Positions 53,273-64,000 of a stretch of DNA of 64,000 bases are shown here, one piece after another. The notes under the pieces are model-generated. The model was not told the DNA's origin, did not search any database, and saw only the letters and a list, made by a program, of their open reading frames with translations. The DNA is taken from contig CM035362.1 in the NCBI GenBank assembly GCA_020137815.1, positions 5,757,715-5,821,714 of the forward strand, given 5' to 3'. Within the stretch, counting starts at the first letter, position 1, and each line of letters opens with the position of its first letter. This DNA is from Hormiphora californensis (Eukaryota > Ctenophora > Tentaculata > Cydippida > Pleurobrachiidae). The position numbers and the translations under genes are program-made.

Positions 53273-56200
53273 GGTTGGTAAATTGGTGAATCTAGACATG
53301 CGGTTAGAAAATGGGGAAATGTATCATTTTTTAAAACCAGTTAAATCTGATAAATTAACCTATAACCGACTCTATCAAATGTTAGATCTGGTATTACCTA
53401 CCGAGTACACTGACACACACACACACACACACACACACCTACCGAGTTTGCTAATCATCTGTCCTGCTAGAGAGAGACACTTTGCCTTCAGAGTACTAGG
53501 TTGGGACAATGTAGCGGATCGAATGACCTGCTGGCCTACTGGTCTCCTTTGATAGCATAGCTGTTTGATGGCAGAGTACCGGTCATCTCTCTCGCTAGGG
53601 ACAACTGTTACAACCATTTGAACGCTGTCATCCAGGTATCGGTCTATCATACTGAGTAGGGGGAGAGGGTGTTATTGTGACACTAGGACAACTGTTACAA
53701 CCATTTGACGCTGTCATCCAGGTATCGTCTATCATACTGAGTATGGGGTAGAGGGTGTTATTGTGACACTTGGGACAACTGTTACAACCATTTGAACGCT
53801 GTCATCCAGGTATCGGTCTATCATACTGAGGAGGGTGGAGGGTGTTATTGTGACACTTGGGACAAACTGTTACAACCATTTGAACGCTGTCATCCAGGAT
53901 CGGGTCTATCATACTGAGTAGGGGGAGAGGGTGTTATTGGGACACTTGGGACAACTGTTACAACCATTTGAACGCTGTCTCCAGGGATCGGTCTATCATA
54001 CTGGTAGGGGGAGAGGGTGTTATTGTGACACTTGGGACAACTGTTACAACCTTGACCGTCCCAGGTATCGTCTTCATACTGGAGGGGGAGAGGGTGTTAT
54101 TGTGACACTAGGACAATGTTACAACCATTTGAACGCTGTCATCAGGTATCGGTCATCATACTGAGGAGGGGAGGGGTGTTATTGGGGACACTTGGGACAA
54201 CTGTTACAACCATTTGAACGCTGTCATCCAGGTATCGGTCTATCATACTGAGGGGGGGAGAGGGTGTTATTGTGACACTAGGGACAACTGTTACAACCAT
54301 TTGAACACTGTCATCCAGGTATCGGTCTATCATACTGAGTAGGGGGAGAGGGTGTTATTGTGACACTTGGAACAACTGTTACAACCATTTGAACGCTGTC
54401 GTCCAGGTATCGGTCTATCATACTGAGGAGGGGGAGAGGGTGTTATTGTGACACTTGGGACAACTGTTACAACCATTTGAACACTGTCATCCAGGTATCG
54501 GTCTATCATACTGAGTAGGGGGAGAGGGTGTTATTGTGACACTTGGAACAACTGTTACAACCATTTGAACGCTGTCATCCAGGTATCGGTCTATCATACT
54601 GAGGAGGGGGAGAGGGTGTTATTGTGACACTTGGGACAACTGTTACAACCATTTGAACGCTGTCATCCAGGTATCGGTCTATCATACTGAGTAGGGGGAG
54701 AGGGTGTTATTGTGACACTTGGGACAACTGTTACAACCATTTGGACGCTGTCGTCCAGGTATCGGTCTATCATACTGAGGGTGGGAGAGGGTGTTATTGT
54801 GACACTGGGAACAACTGTTACAACCATTTGGACGCTGTCCTCCAGGTATCGGTCTATCATACTGAGTAGGGGGAGATGGTGTTATATTGTGACACTTGGG
54901 ACAACTGTTACAACCATTTGAACGCTGTCATCCAGGTATCGGTCTATCATACTGAGAAGGGGGAGAGGGTGTTATTGTGACACTTGGAACAACTGTTACA
55001 ACCATTTGGACGCTGTCATCCAGGTATCGGTCTATCATACTGAGGGGGAGAGGGTGTTATTGTGACACTTGGGACAACTGTTACAACCATTTGGACGCTG
55101 TCATCCAGGTATCGGTCTATCATACTGAGGGGGGGGAGAGGGTGTTATATTGTGACACTTGGGACAACTGTTACAACCATTTGGACGCTGTCCTCCAGGT
55201 ATCGGTCTATCATACTGAGTAGGGGGAGAGGGTGTTATATTGTGACACTTGGGACAACTGTTACAACCATTTGAACACTGTCGTCCAGGTATCGGTCTAT
55301 CATACTGAGTAGGGGGAGAGGGTGTTATTGTGACACTAGGGACAACAGTTACAACCATTTGGACGCTGTCGTCCAGGTATCGGTCTATCATACTGAGTAG
55401 GGGGAGATGTTGTTATTGTGACACTTGGGACAACAGTTACAACCATTTGGACGCTGTCGTCCAGGTATCGGTCTATCATACTGAGGGGGAGAGGGTGTTA
55501 TTGTGACACTTGGGACAACTGTTACAACCATTTGGACGCTGTCGTCCAGGTATCGGTCTATCATACTGAGTAGGGAGAGAGGGTGTTATTGTGACACTAG
55601 GAACAACTGTTACAACCATTTGAACGCTGTCATCCAGGTATCGGTCTATCATACTGTAGGGGGAGAGGGTGTTATTGTGACACTTGGGACAACTGTTACA
55701 ACCATTTGAACGCTGTCCTCCAGGTATCGGTCTATCATACTGAGTAGGGGGAGAGGGTGTTATTGTGACACTTGGGACAACTGTTACAACCATTTGGACG
55801 CTGTCATCCAGGTACCGGTCTATCATACTGAGGGGGAGAGGGTGTTATTGTGACACTTGGGACAACTGTTACAACCATTTGAACACTGTCATCCAGGTAT
55901 CGGTCTATCATACTGAGGGGGGGATGATGTTATTGTGACACTAGGAACAACTGTTACAACCATTTGAACGCTGTCCTCCAGGTATCGGTCTATCATACTG
56001 AGTAGGGTGAGAGGGTGTTATTGTGACACTTGGGACAACTGTTACAACCATTTGGACGCTGTCCTCCAGGTATCGGTCTATCATACTGAGTAGGGGGAGA
56101 GGGTGTTATTGTGATAGAGTTGGGACAACTGTTACAACCATTTGGACGCTGTCCTCCAGGTATCGGTCTATCATACTGAGAAGGGGAGAGGGTGTTATTG

Positions 56201-59200
56201 TGACACTTGGGACAACTGTTACAACCATTTGAACGCTGTCATCCAGGTATCGGTCTATCATACTGAGAAGGGGGAGAGGGTGTTATTGTGACACTTGGGA
56301 CAACTGTTACAACCATTTGAACGCTGTCCTCCAGGTATCGGTCTATCATACTGAGTAGGGGGAGAGGGTGTTATATTGTGACACTTGGAACAACTGTTAC
56401 AACCATTTGAACACTGTCATCCAGGTATCGGTCTATCATACTGAGTAGGGGGAGAGGGTGTTATTGTGACACTTGGATCAACTGTTACAACCATTTGGAC
56501 GCTGTCCTCCAGGTATCGGTCTATCATACTGAGGGGAGAGGGTGTTATTGTGACACTTGGAACAACTGTTACAACCATTTGAACGCTGTCATCCAGGTAT
56601 CGGTCTATCATACTGAGAAGGGGGAGAGGGTGTTATTGTGACACTTGGGACAACTGTTACAACCATTTGAACACTGTCATCCAGGTATCGGTCTATCATA
56701 CTGAGGGGGAGAGGGTGTTATTGTGACACTTGGACAACTGTTACAACCATTTGAACGCTGTCATCCAGGTATCGGTCTATCATACTGAGGGGGAGAGGGT
56801 GTTATTGTGACACTTGGGACAACTGTTACAACCATTTGAACGCTGTCATCCAGGTATCGGTCTATCATACTGAGTAGGGGGAGAGGGTGTTATTGTGACA
56901 CTTGGGACAACTGTTACAACCATTTGAACGCTGTCATCCAGGTATCGGTCTATCATACTGAGTAGGGGGAGAGGGTGTTATTGTGACACTTGGGACAACT
57001 GTTACAACCATTTGAACGCTGTCATCCAGGTATCGGTCTATCATACTGAGTAGGGGGAGAGGGTGTTATTGTGACACTTGGGACAACTGTTACAACCATT
57101 TGGAACGCTGTCATCCAGGTATCGGTCTATCATACTGAGTAGGGGGAGAGGGTGTTATTGTGACACTTGGGACAACTGTTACAACCATTTGAACGCTGTC
57201 ATCCAGGTATCGGTCTATCATACTGAGTAGGGGGAGAGGGTGTTATTGTGACACTTGGGACAACTGTTACAACCATTTGAACGCTGTCATCCAGGTATCG
57301 GTCTATCATACTGAGAGGGGGAGAGGGTGTTATTGTGACACTTGGGACAACTGTTACAACCATTTGGACGCTGTCATCCAGGTATCGGTCTATCATACTG
57401 AGGAGGGGGAGAGGGTGTTATTGTGACACTTGGGACAACTGTTACAACCATTTGAACACTGTCATCCAGGTATCGGTCTATCATACTGAGTAGGGGGAGA
57501 GGGTGTTATTGTGACACTTGGGAACAACTGTTACAACCATTTGAACGCTGTCATCCAGGTATCGGTCTATCATACTGAGTAGGGGGAGAGGGTGTTATTG
57601 TGACACTTGGGACAACTGTTACAACCATTTGAACGCTGTCCTCCAGGTATCGGTCTATCATACTGAGTAGGGGGAGAGGGTGTTATTGTGACACTTGGGA
57701 CAACTGTTACAACCATTTGAACGCTGTCCTCCAGGTATCGGTCTATCATACTGAGTAGGGGGAGAGGGTGTTATTGTGACACTTGGGACAACTGTTACAA
57801 CCATTTGAACGCTGTCCTCCAGGTATCGGTCTATCATACTGAGTAGGGGGAGAGGGTGTTATTGTGACACTTGGGACAACTGTTACAACCATTTGAACGC
57901 TGTCCTCCAGGTATCGGTCTATCATACTGAGTAGGGGGAGAGGGTGTTATTGTGACACTTGGGACAACTGTTACAACCATTTGAACGCTGTCATCCAGGT
58001 ATCGGTCTATCATACTGAGTAGGGGGAGAGGGTGTTATTGTGACACTTGGGACAACTGTTACAACCATTTGAACGCTGTCATCCAGGTATCGGTCTATCA
58101 TACTGAGTAGGGGGAGAGGGTGTTATTGTGACACTTGGGACAACTGTTACAACCATTTGAACGCTGTCCTCCAGGTATCGGTCTATCATACTGAGTAGGG
58201 GGAGAGGGTGTTATTGTGACACTTGGGACAACTGTTACAACCATTTGAACGCTGTCATCCAGGTATCGGTCTATCATACTGAGTAGGGGGAGAGGGTGTT
58301 ATTGTGACACTTGGACAACTGTTACAACCATTTGAACGCTGTCATCCAGGTATCGGTCTATCATACTGAGTAGGGGGAGAGGGTGTTATTGTGACACTTG
58401 GGACAACTGTTACAACCATTTGAACGCTGTCATCCAGGTATCGGTCTATCATACTGAGAAGGGGGAGAGGGTGTTATTGTGACACTTGGAACAACTGTTA
58501 CAACCATTTGAACGCTGTCATCCAGGTATCGGTCTATCATACTGAGTAGGGGAGAGGGTGTTATTGTGACACTTGGGACAACTGTTACAACCATTTGGAC
58601 GCTGTCCTCCAGGTATCGGTCTATCATACTGTAGGGTGATGTTTTGATAGAGTTGGGCCTTATAAGTTATAGGGGGAGAATGGAGATGATATATTGTGAC
58701 AGGGTTGGGTCTGGTCAAACACTTGCATAGGCTAATTGGGAGGGTAATTGGTAGGTAATTGGTAGGGGGGGGGGGGGCATTTGGTTCCGCCGAGACAGTA
58801 AATCATCAGGATGAGTATTAATTTACCGATTTCATTTTTCGCAACTCACTCAATATATGTCAAGTCCACATAAATTGAGTGAGTTGCGAAAATGTAATCG
58901 TGGACTGGGGAGGTAATGGGGGGTATAGGTAGGGTATAGGTAGGGTATAGGTAGGGTATAGGTAGGGTTACCCTAATAGGTACTCACTACTCACTCACTA
59001 CACAAGTATTCTCTGATGAAATACAATTTGTATTGAAACATGTGTAAACTGTTGAACTAAAACTTCCTTGTTTTACTTGTTAATAGCTCCTCGCAACCGT
59101 GAGTAGAGCACTCTCCGGGACAAGGACCATCAACAATACTCACTCAATATATGTTTCTGTCCTATCGTTGGGAATTGGGAGAAGTGTGGCGGGTCCAATT

Positions 59201-61601
59201 TTAACTCTCAGTCGTCTACCAAGCTGAATCATTGTGTTCACAAACTCCCTTATCCTAAAGAGAATTAGAAATTGTTGTACACAACGAAATGAGTAGACTC
59301 ATTTGTCCAGCTGGAAGGAGAAAACAAAACTTCCTCACTGAATTAGAAACTGTTGTACACAAAACTATCATTTTTCTTTTTTAACATCCCTTCTCATGAT
59401 AGTGTGCCCGTGTAATTATTTTTATATGGCTTACAAGCGACAAGGACTTGAGAAACGACATTCCAATGTCAATTAATTGTTTTAATTAGTTAATTAATTG
59501 TTACCTTTTCTCATCCCTCTGTAAAAAGATGATGATCCAATTGTCAATGTTTTTAGGAAGAATGGGAGGTGCCTCAACATTAAATTCACCTTTCTCATCT
59601 ATCTGTGGGGGTGGAGGAGGGGGTGGAGGAGGGGTGGGGGTGGGGTGGAGGAGGGAGTTAGATATTATATCTTGAATTCTATACGAACTGTAACTGTTAA
59701 AATGATGGGATTACAAAATCATCAAATGTTTTGTGAAACGTGATCCCAGGAACCGACCGAATTAGGAAATACTGGTCCCTGATTGGCTGATAACCGGTCA
59801 CATGACCTAAATAACGAGTTCTGATTGGTTGTTTACATGTGTCAGATCCCCTACCTGAGTTATCTGATCCTTGTGTGCACCAAACATGAGCTGTTCATTG
59901 TGAATGTGCCGCGCCTCAACCTTCAGTGATTCCTCCTCTGCAAGAGAACATCAAATTGTTAAAATTATTGTAATCATTGTAGCGGGTTGCCAAGCTAGAC
60001 TGTGTTTCGGGCGCCCCGCCTCCGAATCACAGGGAGGGTTAGAATATAACAAAGTAGCGGGATAATTTAATCTGGATTCTAGCCTGTGACACCACTATTA
60101 ACTCGTAAAATATACGATTAAGTTGACAACAGTACAACCCGAACCTGATGGCCATCTAACTAACCAATTAACTAATTACCCAATTACCTATTGATATACT
60201 CCACTTCTCAAGTTCAGTCTTGGCCTCCACTGACCCATTAACATTTGATATAAAATCCTGGAGAGATTTCATCCGCTCCGCTGGATCTAATCTCGTATGT
60301 CTGGATATATCCTTCTTGGCCACGATATCACTTTTAGTGCTCATGGAGAGTCCTGGAAGATATCACTTTTAGTGCTCATAGAGAGTCCTGGAAGATATCA
60401 CTTTTAGTGCTCATAGAGAGTCCTGGAAGATATCACTTTTAGTGCTCATAGAGAGTCCTGGAAGATATCACTTTTAGTGCTCATGGAGAGTCCTGGAAGA
60501 TATCACTTTTAGTGCTCATAGAGAGTCCTGGAAGATATCACTTTTAGTGCTCATGGAGAGTCCTGGAAGATATCACTTTTAGTACTCATGGAGAGTCCTG
60601 GAAGGAATTTTCAAAGAAATGGAAGATGGGTTGTACCTCTTACGTTTAAATGGTGAGCCCTGGTATCGGTGTCCTATTAAACAGGATATAATGACACCAC
60701 GTTACCACCTAAATATCACAAGGGTGGCCCCTGAGAAAATGATATGTAGAAACTAGAAACGATATATACCTGTTAGTGCACATAACTCTGGTACAAGATA
60801 TATCGTCCTTCTCTCCCCAGATCCACCTCGTGCCTCCTTAGCACTGTGAACAAGTCAATGAGATAGTGTTTATTTGGGACTGCAGACAACTCGGAGATTT
60901 TATTTTAGGGAAACCATAATCAGTTAGCTGATAATATACTCTGTTTCGTGAAAATGGGACCCATAATAATTCTACTGATCTGAACAAGACACCCCCTCCG
61001 TCGGCAGGTATCCATAACTTACTGATGCACAAGAAGTGACCCCCCCCCCCCCCGACTGGTCCATAACTTACTAATGGTCCATAACTTACTAATGACCCCC
61101 GGCAGGTATCCATAACTTACTAATGCACAACAAGTGGTTGATCCCCCCCCCCGGCTAGTCCATAACTTACTAATGTACTAGAAGGGGTTGACCCCCCCCC
61201 CCCCCCCCCCCGGCAGGTCTATAACTTACTAATGCACAACAAGTGGTTGATCCCCCCCCCCCCCCCGGGCAGGTATCCATAACTTACTAATGTACAACAA
61301 GGCCCCCTGACAGATATACATAACTTACTAATGCACAACAAGGCCCCCCCCCCGGCTAGTCCATAACTTACTAATGTACAAGAAGTGGTTGATCCCCCCC
61401 GGCAGGTATCCATAACTTACTAATGCATAAGAAGGGGTTGGTCCCCATCCTTGATATGTATCCCATAGGCTGTCCTGTAATACTCCAAATAACTTGTCTC
61501 TACACCCCGTCTATCCGGCACTTTACAGGAGGGTGTTTGGGTCCAATCAATGCCGTCAACCCTGTATGTCTTTGTGTTGTATCTTGTCATTACAACTTGA
61601 C
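50140..61601 (-). CDS. Piwi-like Argonaute protein, 3' part (14 exons, 556 residues)
   Basis: piRNA-guided endonuclease of the Piwi clade. Exons in gene order: 61421-61601, 60770-60843, 60188-60352, 59855-59937, 59505-59602, 59144-59254, 53443-53651, 52827-52928, 52553-52657, 52255-52361, 51434-51541, 51175-51264, 50666-50746, 50140-50298 (TGA at 50140). All phases agree; the first exon needs one base from an exon beyond the window. VVMTRYNTKTYRVDGIDW is the PAZ-MID linker signature; LVPELCALTGLS and ISRHTRL follow; DNWIIIFLQRDEK opens MID; VTVVPSERDDRYSAIK and IPLAKCMVVGIDAYHD begin PIWI. The slicer tetrad appears intact: Asp in GIDAYHD, Glu probably in KSFEFSG, Asp in FRDGISDG, His in YAHKLAY. 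It ends DKLFYL, typical of Piwi. The usual length (~860) implies ~300 residues upstream. Confidence 0.95.
50442..50549. mobile_element. MITE with terminal GGAACCGACCGA motif, copy 3
   Basis: Full copy in the last Piwi intron with AGGAACCGACCGA and TCGGTCGGTTCCT at its two ends. It is followed by a short repeat of ACATCACAGACCCCCACAGAG (50558-50655) that reaches the donor of the preceding exon. Confidence 0.8.
50820..51165. repeat. CCCCTAATCTCCCACC-type repeat in a Piwi intron
   Basis: Degenerate repeats of CCCCTAATCTCC and CCCAGTATTATnCCA fill the intron between the exons at 50666-50746 and 51175-51264 and run to the donor of the latter. Confidence 0.8.
51347..51425. mobile_element. Short inverted-repeat element, GATTTACCGG family
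   Basis: Diverged copy (CAGTCCCCGATTTAC ... GTAAATCGGGGTCCCACTG) in the Piwi intron between 51264 and 51434. Confidence 0.55.
51576..52072. repeat. Piwi intron with CAGTTTCAGTTTATGATTAA repeats and small hairpins
   Basis: Units around ATACAGTTTCAGTTTATGAT recur near 51576, 51910, 51945 and 51980. Short hairpins GCGCACCCATTGGGTGCGCC (51600) and CACCCGGCTTCGCCGGGTGG (51643) are also present. No exon was found here. Confidence 0.6.
52086..52254 (-). repeat. Donor-adjacent repeat in a Piwi intron
   Basis: On the minus strand the intron opens GTTAGATTTGAATTTATTAG; this 5' intron segment recurs three more times as GATTTGAnTTTATTAGTATA further into the intron. Here intron sequence next to the donor, without exon bases, has been multiplied. 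Confidence 0.75.
52929..53272. repeat. (GA)n tract forming the pyrimidine tract of a Piwi acceptor
   Basis: A 340-base GA-rich microsatellite which on the minus strand is CT-rich and runs directly into the acceptor of exon 52827-52928 (CTCTCTAG). The CA repeat at 53411-53437 abuts the donor of exon 53443-53651. Confidence 0.93.
53652..58632 (-). repeat. 88-bp minisatellite: ~57 copies of Piwi exon 7 start plus 3' splice site
   Basis: Each unit, read on the minus strand, holds a pyrimidine tract (ACACCCTCTCCCCCTA), an acceptor CTCAG, and then about 50 bases equal to the start of the exon at 53443-53651 (coding MIDRYLDDSVQMVVTVVPS), after which it returns to intron sequence. The unit adjoining the exon continues instead into the remaining coding sequence. 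Units vary by single bases and by loss of the TAG near the acceptor; the first five or so units (53690-54180) carry many one-base deletions. At 88 bases (not a multiple of three) read-through between units shifts frame. Confidence 0.95.
58834..58893. repeat. Hairpin containing a copy of a Piwi exon end plus donor
   Basis: CGCAACTCACTCAATATATG and its inverted form AATTGAGTGAGTTGCG form a hairpin. The word ACTCACTCAATATATGT equals, on the minus strand, the end and GTGAGT donor of exon 59144-59254, some 290 bases away. Confidence 0.7.
58894..59143. repeat. GGGTATAGGTA repeat and unique intron sequence
   Basis: Four to five units of AGGGTATAGGT at 58921-58970 and TCACTAC repeats at 58983-59002 lie between the hairpin and the exon at 59144. 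Nothing coding was seen. Confidence 0.6.
59747..59845. mobile_element. MITE with terminal GGAACCGACCGA motif, copy 4
   Basis: Starts AGGAACCGACCGAATTAGG and shares the CCCTGATTGGCTGATAACC and GTTCTGATTGGTTGTTTAC blocks with the other copies. Its far end stops about ten bases before the donor of the Piwi exon at 59855-59937 and lacks the second terminal motif, as does copy 1 next to SF3B1 exon 12. Confidence 0.75.
60353..60605 (-). repeat. 35-bp minisatellite: ~7 copies of a Piwi exon start plus acceptor
   Basis: On the minus strand each unit reads acceptor ATCTTCCAG, then GACTCTCCATGAGC and ACTAAAAGTGATATC, the first ~29 coding bases of exon 60188-60352. Variants among units (TCC/TCT, AGC/AGT) are synonymous. 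The true acceptor is assigned next to 60352 because only there does coding sequence continue. Confidence 0.93.
60955..61420 (-). repeat. Array of ~9 copies of a Piwi exon end plus donor
   Basis: On the minus strand each copy reads GCATTA then the donor GTAAGTTATGG, usually followed by ATACCTGCC and a G-run. The real one is at 61412-61421, ending exon 61421-61601. Copies lie near 61014, 61063, 61081, 61112, 61162, 61221, 61279, 61320 and 61363, with spacing of 18-60 bases owing to variable C/G runs. Confidence 0.9.
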
Positions 61602-62415
61602 CTGGTGAGAGATATTACATATCAGATATTACATTAGGGGGTGTGACCTCAGACCTGAAACGGAGAGGTTAAAACAACTGCCCAAGTAAACACGCGATGT
61701 TGGTAAGTTGCAAGTGTCAGTATACCGACAGAGCTGTGATATGTGCACCACACGTTAACATGTGAAAGCACACAAAATAAATCCGTGAACGAGAGAGAGA
61801 GGAGGGATAACAAATCCGACTCTATGATCATCGCCCGATCATCGTGAAAAACATTTTTGAAAATTTGTGGGCGACTTATGCAGGGTGTGAACTGCATGTC
61901 GTGTTTGCTAGTCGCGAGCGCGCTTGCGAGACAAGCAAACACGTCAAGGTTCATTAACAAGCATGCTGCTCAGTCATTTTAGATTTAATACACAATGTAA
62001 GGATACCATGTAATAGGTGAGACTCTTGCCGTCACCCTCGTTCAAGTCCCGTGAAAAACGGAGCAGTACACGCAAACTGATGCCCATTTTCCTCGCGTGA
62101 CCCCGATTCAGCAGTTTGAGACACCAACTCTTTAGGGGGCCATATCTCAGGAACCAGACAAGATAGGAAAAATCGCCGTCTAATGAGGCGTACAGTTTTT
62201 AATCTAGTTTACCACTGTACCGGCCGTTTCACTCTCCGACCTAAAACAAAAATCGCAACCCCACAAAACTTCAAAATAATGAAATTCGCATCTCGCATGT
62301 CGTGTTGCATGTCGTGTCATGTTATTGACGCGCTCGCGTTCAACTCTCACACAGCAGCTGCAGAACATGGCGGGAAACATCGAGGAGTAGAGAGAGGGTC
62401 GGTGCCGAATCAAAT
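61602..62415. other. Piwi upstream intron, no exon recognised
   Basis: I searched this stretch for PAZ-domain coding sequence on the minus strand and found none; the missing 5' exons probably lie beyond 64000. No clear repeat either. Confidence 0.45.
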
Positions 62416-64000
62416 ATTTCTTGATCTTGATCTACTCCATCTCTCAGCTATCCTACCCCTCATCAACTCGATCTCTCAGCTACCCTACCCCTCATCTACT
62501 CCATCTTTCAGCTACCCTACCCCTCATCTACTCCATCTTTCAGCTACCCTACCCCTTATCTAGTCCATCTCTCAGCTACCCTACTCCTCATCTACTCCAT
62601 CTCTCAGCTTCCCTATTAGGGAAGCATAGAGATGGAAACGATTAGGGGTAGGGAATCCCTATCCATAATCGTTTCCATCTCTATGCTTCCCTAGCCCTCA
62701 TCAACTCCATCTTTCAGCTACCCTACCCCTAATCTAGTCCATCTCTCCGCTACCCTACTCCTCATCTACTCCATCTCTCAGCTACCCTACCTCCCATTTA
62801 CTCCATCTCTCAGCTTCCCTACCTCCCATTTACTCCATCTCTCAGCTTCCCTACCTCCCATTTACTCCATCTCTCAGCTTACCTACCTCCCATTTACTCC
62901 ATCTCTCAGCTTCCCTACCTCTCATTTACTCCATCTCTCAGGTTCCCTACCTCCCATTTACTCCATCTCTCAGCTACCCAACCTCCCATTCACTCCATCT
63001 CTCAGCTTCCCTACCTCCCATTTACTCCATCTCTCAGCTTCCCTACCTCTCATTTAGTACTCCATCTCTCAGCTACCCTACCTCCCATTTACTCCATCTC
63101 TCAGCTTCCCTACCTCCCATTTACTCCATCTCTCAGCTTCCCTACCTCCCATTTACTCCATCTCTCAGCTTCCCTACCTCCCATTTACTCCATCTCTCAG
63201 CTTCCCTACATCCCATTTACTCCATCTCACAGCTACCTTACCTTCCATTTACTCCATCTCTCAGCTTCCCTTCCTCCCATTTACTCCATCTCTCAGCTAC
63301 CCTACCTCCCATTTACTCCATCTCTCAGCTTCCCTACCTCCCATTTACTCCATCCCTGCCTCCCATTTACTCCATCTCTCAGCTACCCTACCTCCCATTC
63401 ACTCCATCTCTCAGCTACCCTACCACCCATTTACTCCATCTCTCAGCTTCCCTACCTCCCATTTACTCCATCTCTCAGCTTCCCTACCTCCCATTTACTC
63501 CATCCCTCAGCTTCCCTACCTCCCATTTACTCCATCTCTCAACTTCCCTACCTCCCATTTACTCCATCTCTCAGCTACCCTACCTCCCATTTACTCCATC
63601 TCTCAGCTTCCCTACCTCCCATTTACTCCATCTTTCAGCTTCCCTTCCTCCCATTTACTCCATCGCTTACCTTCCCTACCTCCCATTTACTCCATCTCTC
63701 AGCTTCCCTACCTCCCATTTACTCCATCTCTCAGCTTCCCTACCTCCCATTTACTCCATCTCTCATTTATCCTAACATTCCTACCCCTGAGAGATGGAGT
63801 AAATGGGAGGTAGGGAAGCTGAGAGATGGAGTAAATGGGAGGTAGGGAAGCTGAGAGATGGAGTAAATGGAAGGTAGGGTAGCTGAGAGATGGAGTAAAT
63901 GGGAGGAAGGGAAGCTGAGAGATGGAGTAAATGGAAGGTAAGGTAGCTGAGAGATGGAGTAAATGGGAGGTAGGGAAGCTGAGAGATGGAGTAAATGGGA
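62416..64000. repeat. 32-bp minisatellite with orientation switches
   Basis: About 43 units of CTCCATCTCTCAGCTTCCC + TACCTCCCATTTA run to about 63780, where the array flips to the reverse complement up to the window end. At 62610-62695 there is another local palindrome around GGAATCCCTATCCATAATCG. Unknown relation to the Piwi gene. Confidence 0.92.

Noticed and set aside
53652-58632. CRISPR-like array
   Set aside because: Units are contiguous, with no unique spacers, and each matches a Piwi exon start plus acceptor in an animal intron.
53931-58718. Reading frames starting MIDRYLDD or MTLGTTVTTIW
   Set aside because: They arise from the copied exon start or its antisense; the unit is not a multiple of three, so no long frame persists.
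61602-62415. Upstream Piwi (PAZ) exons
   Set aside because: Minus-strand translations show no PAZ-like sequence; the missing exons probably lie outside the window.

Overview
This is animal nuclear DNA: spliced genes with GT-AG introns, large introns, microsatellites, minisatellites and many hairpin-type elements. A Piwi gene, a DSL/Notch-ligand-like membrane protein, a kringle protein and an LDLa-type GPCR point to a metazoan, most likely an invertebrate. I cannot name the phylum. There are no prokaryotic features.

Layout. (1) 1-1.1 kb: last two exons (+) of an unidentified gene ending in a tyrosine-rich, probably cytoplasmic tail. (2) 1.1-6.9 kb: no gene seen; hairpin elements and a retroposon inserted inside one of them. 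(3) 6984-49120 (+): a complete SF3B1 gene (core subunit of the U2 snRNP SF3b complex). I assembled 30 coding exons with consistent phase, giving 1324 codons plus stop (human 1304). (4) Nested in SF3B1 introns: proline dehydrogenase (+, intron 2), a 116-residue one-kringle secreted protein (-, intron 7), an LDLa/7TM receptor whose frame is broken twice (-, intron 14), a full-length non-LTR retrotransposon ORF (-, intron 20), and in intron 26 a DSL-repeat membrane protein (-) plus a tandemly duplicated Cys-rich gene (-). (5) 50140-61601 (-): the 3' 14 coding exons (556 residues) of a Piwi-clade Argonaute, convergent with SF3B1; its 5' part lies beyond the window. (6) 62.4-64 kb: a 32-bp minisatellite that inverts.

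The most striking feature is the make-up of the introns. Again and again the edge of an exon plus its splice site has been copied into the adjoining intron, once or up to about 57 times. Donor-side copies follow SF3B1 exons 5, 9, 10, 18 and 27 and the first visible Piwi exon. Acceptor-side copies precede SF3B1 exons 13, 17, 24 and 28, the kringle exon 2, and Piwi exons 3 and 7. The largest case is an 88-bp minisatellite at 53652-58632 whose every unit carries the 3' splice site and first ~50 coding bases of Piwi exon 7. In several copies every difference from the true exon is synonymous. This pattern is not explained by ordinary transposons or simple repeats and is the main candidate for something undescribed.

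Functionally, SF3B1 (branch-point recognition) and Piwi (piRNA-guided silencing) are housekeeping/germline RNA genes; the nested genes look unrelated to them in function. All intron-exon structures are by eye from sequence and homology; none is transcript-verified.
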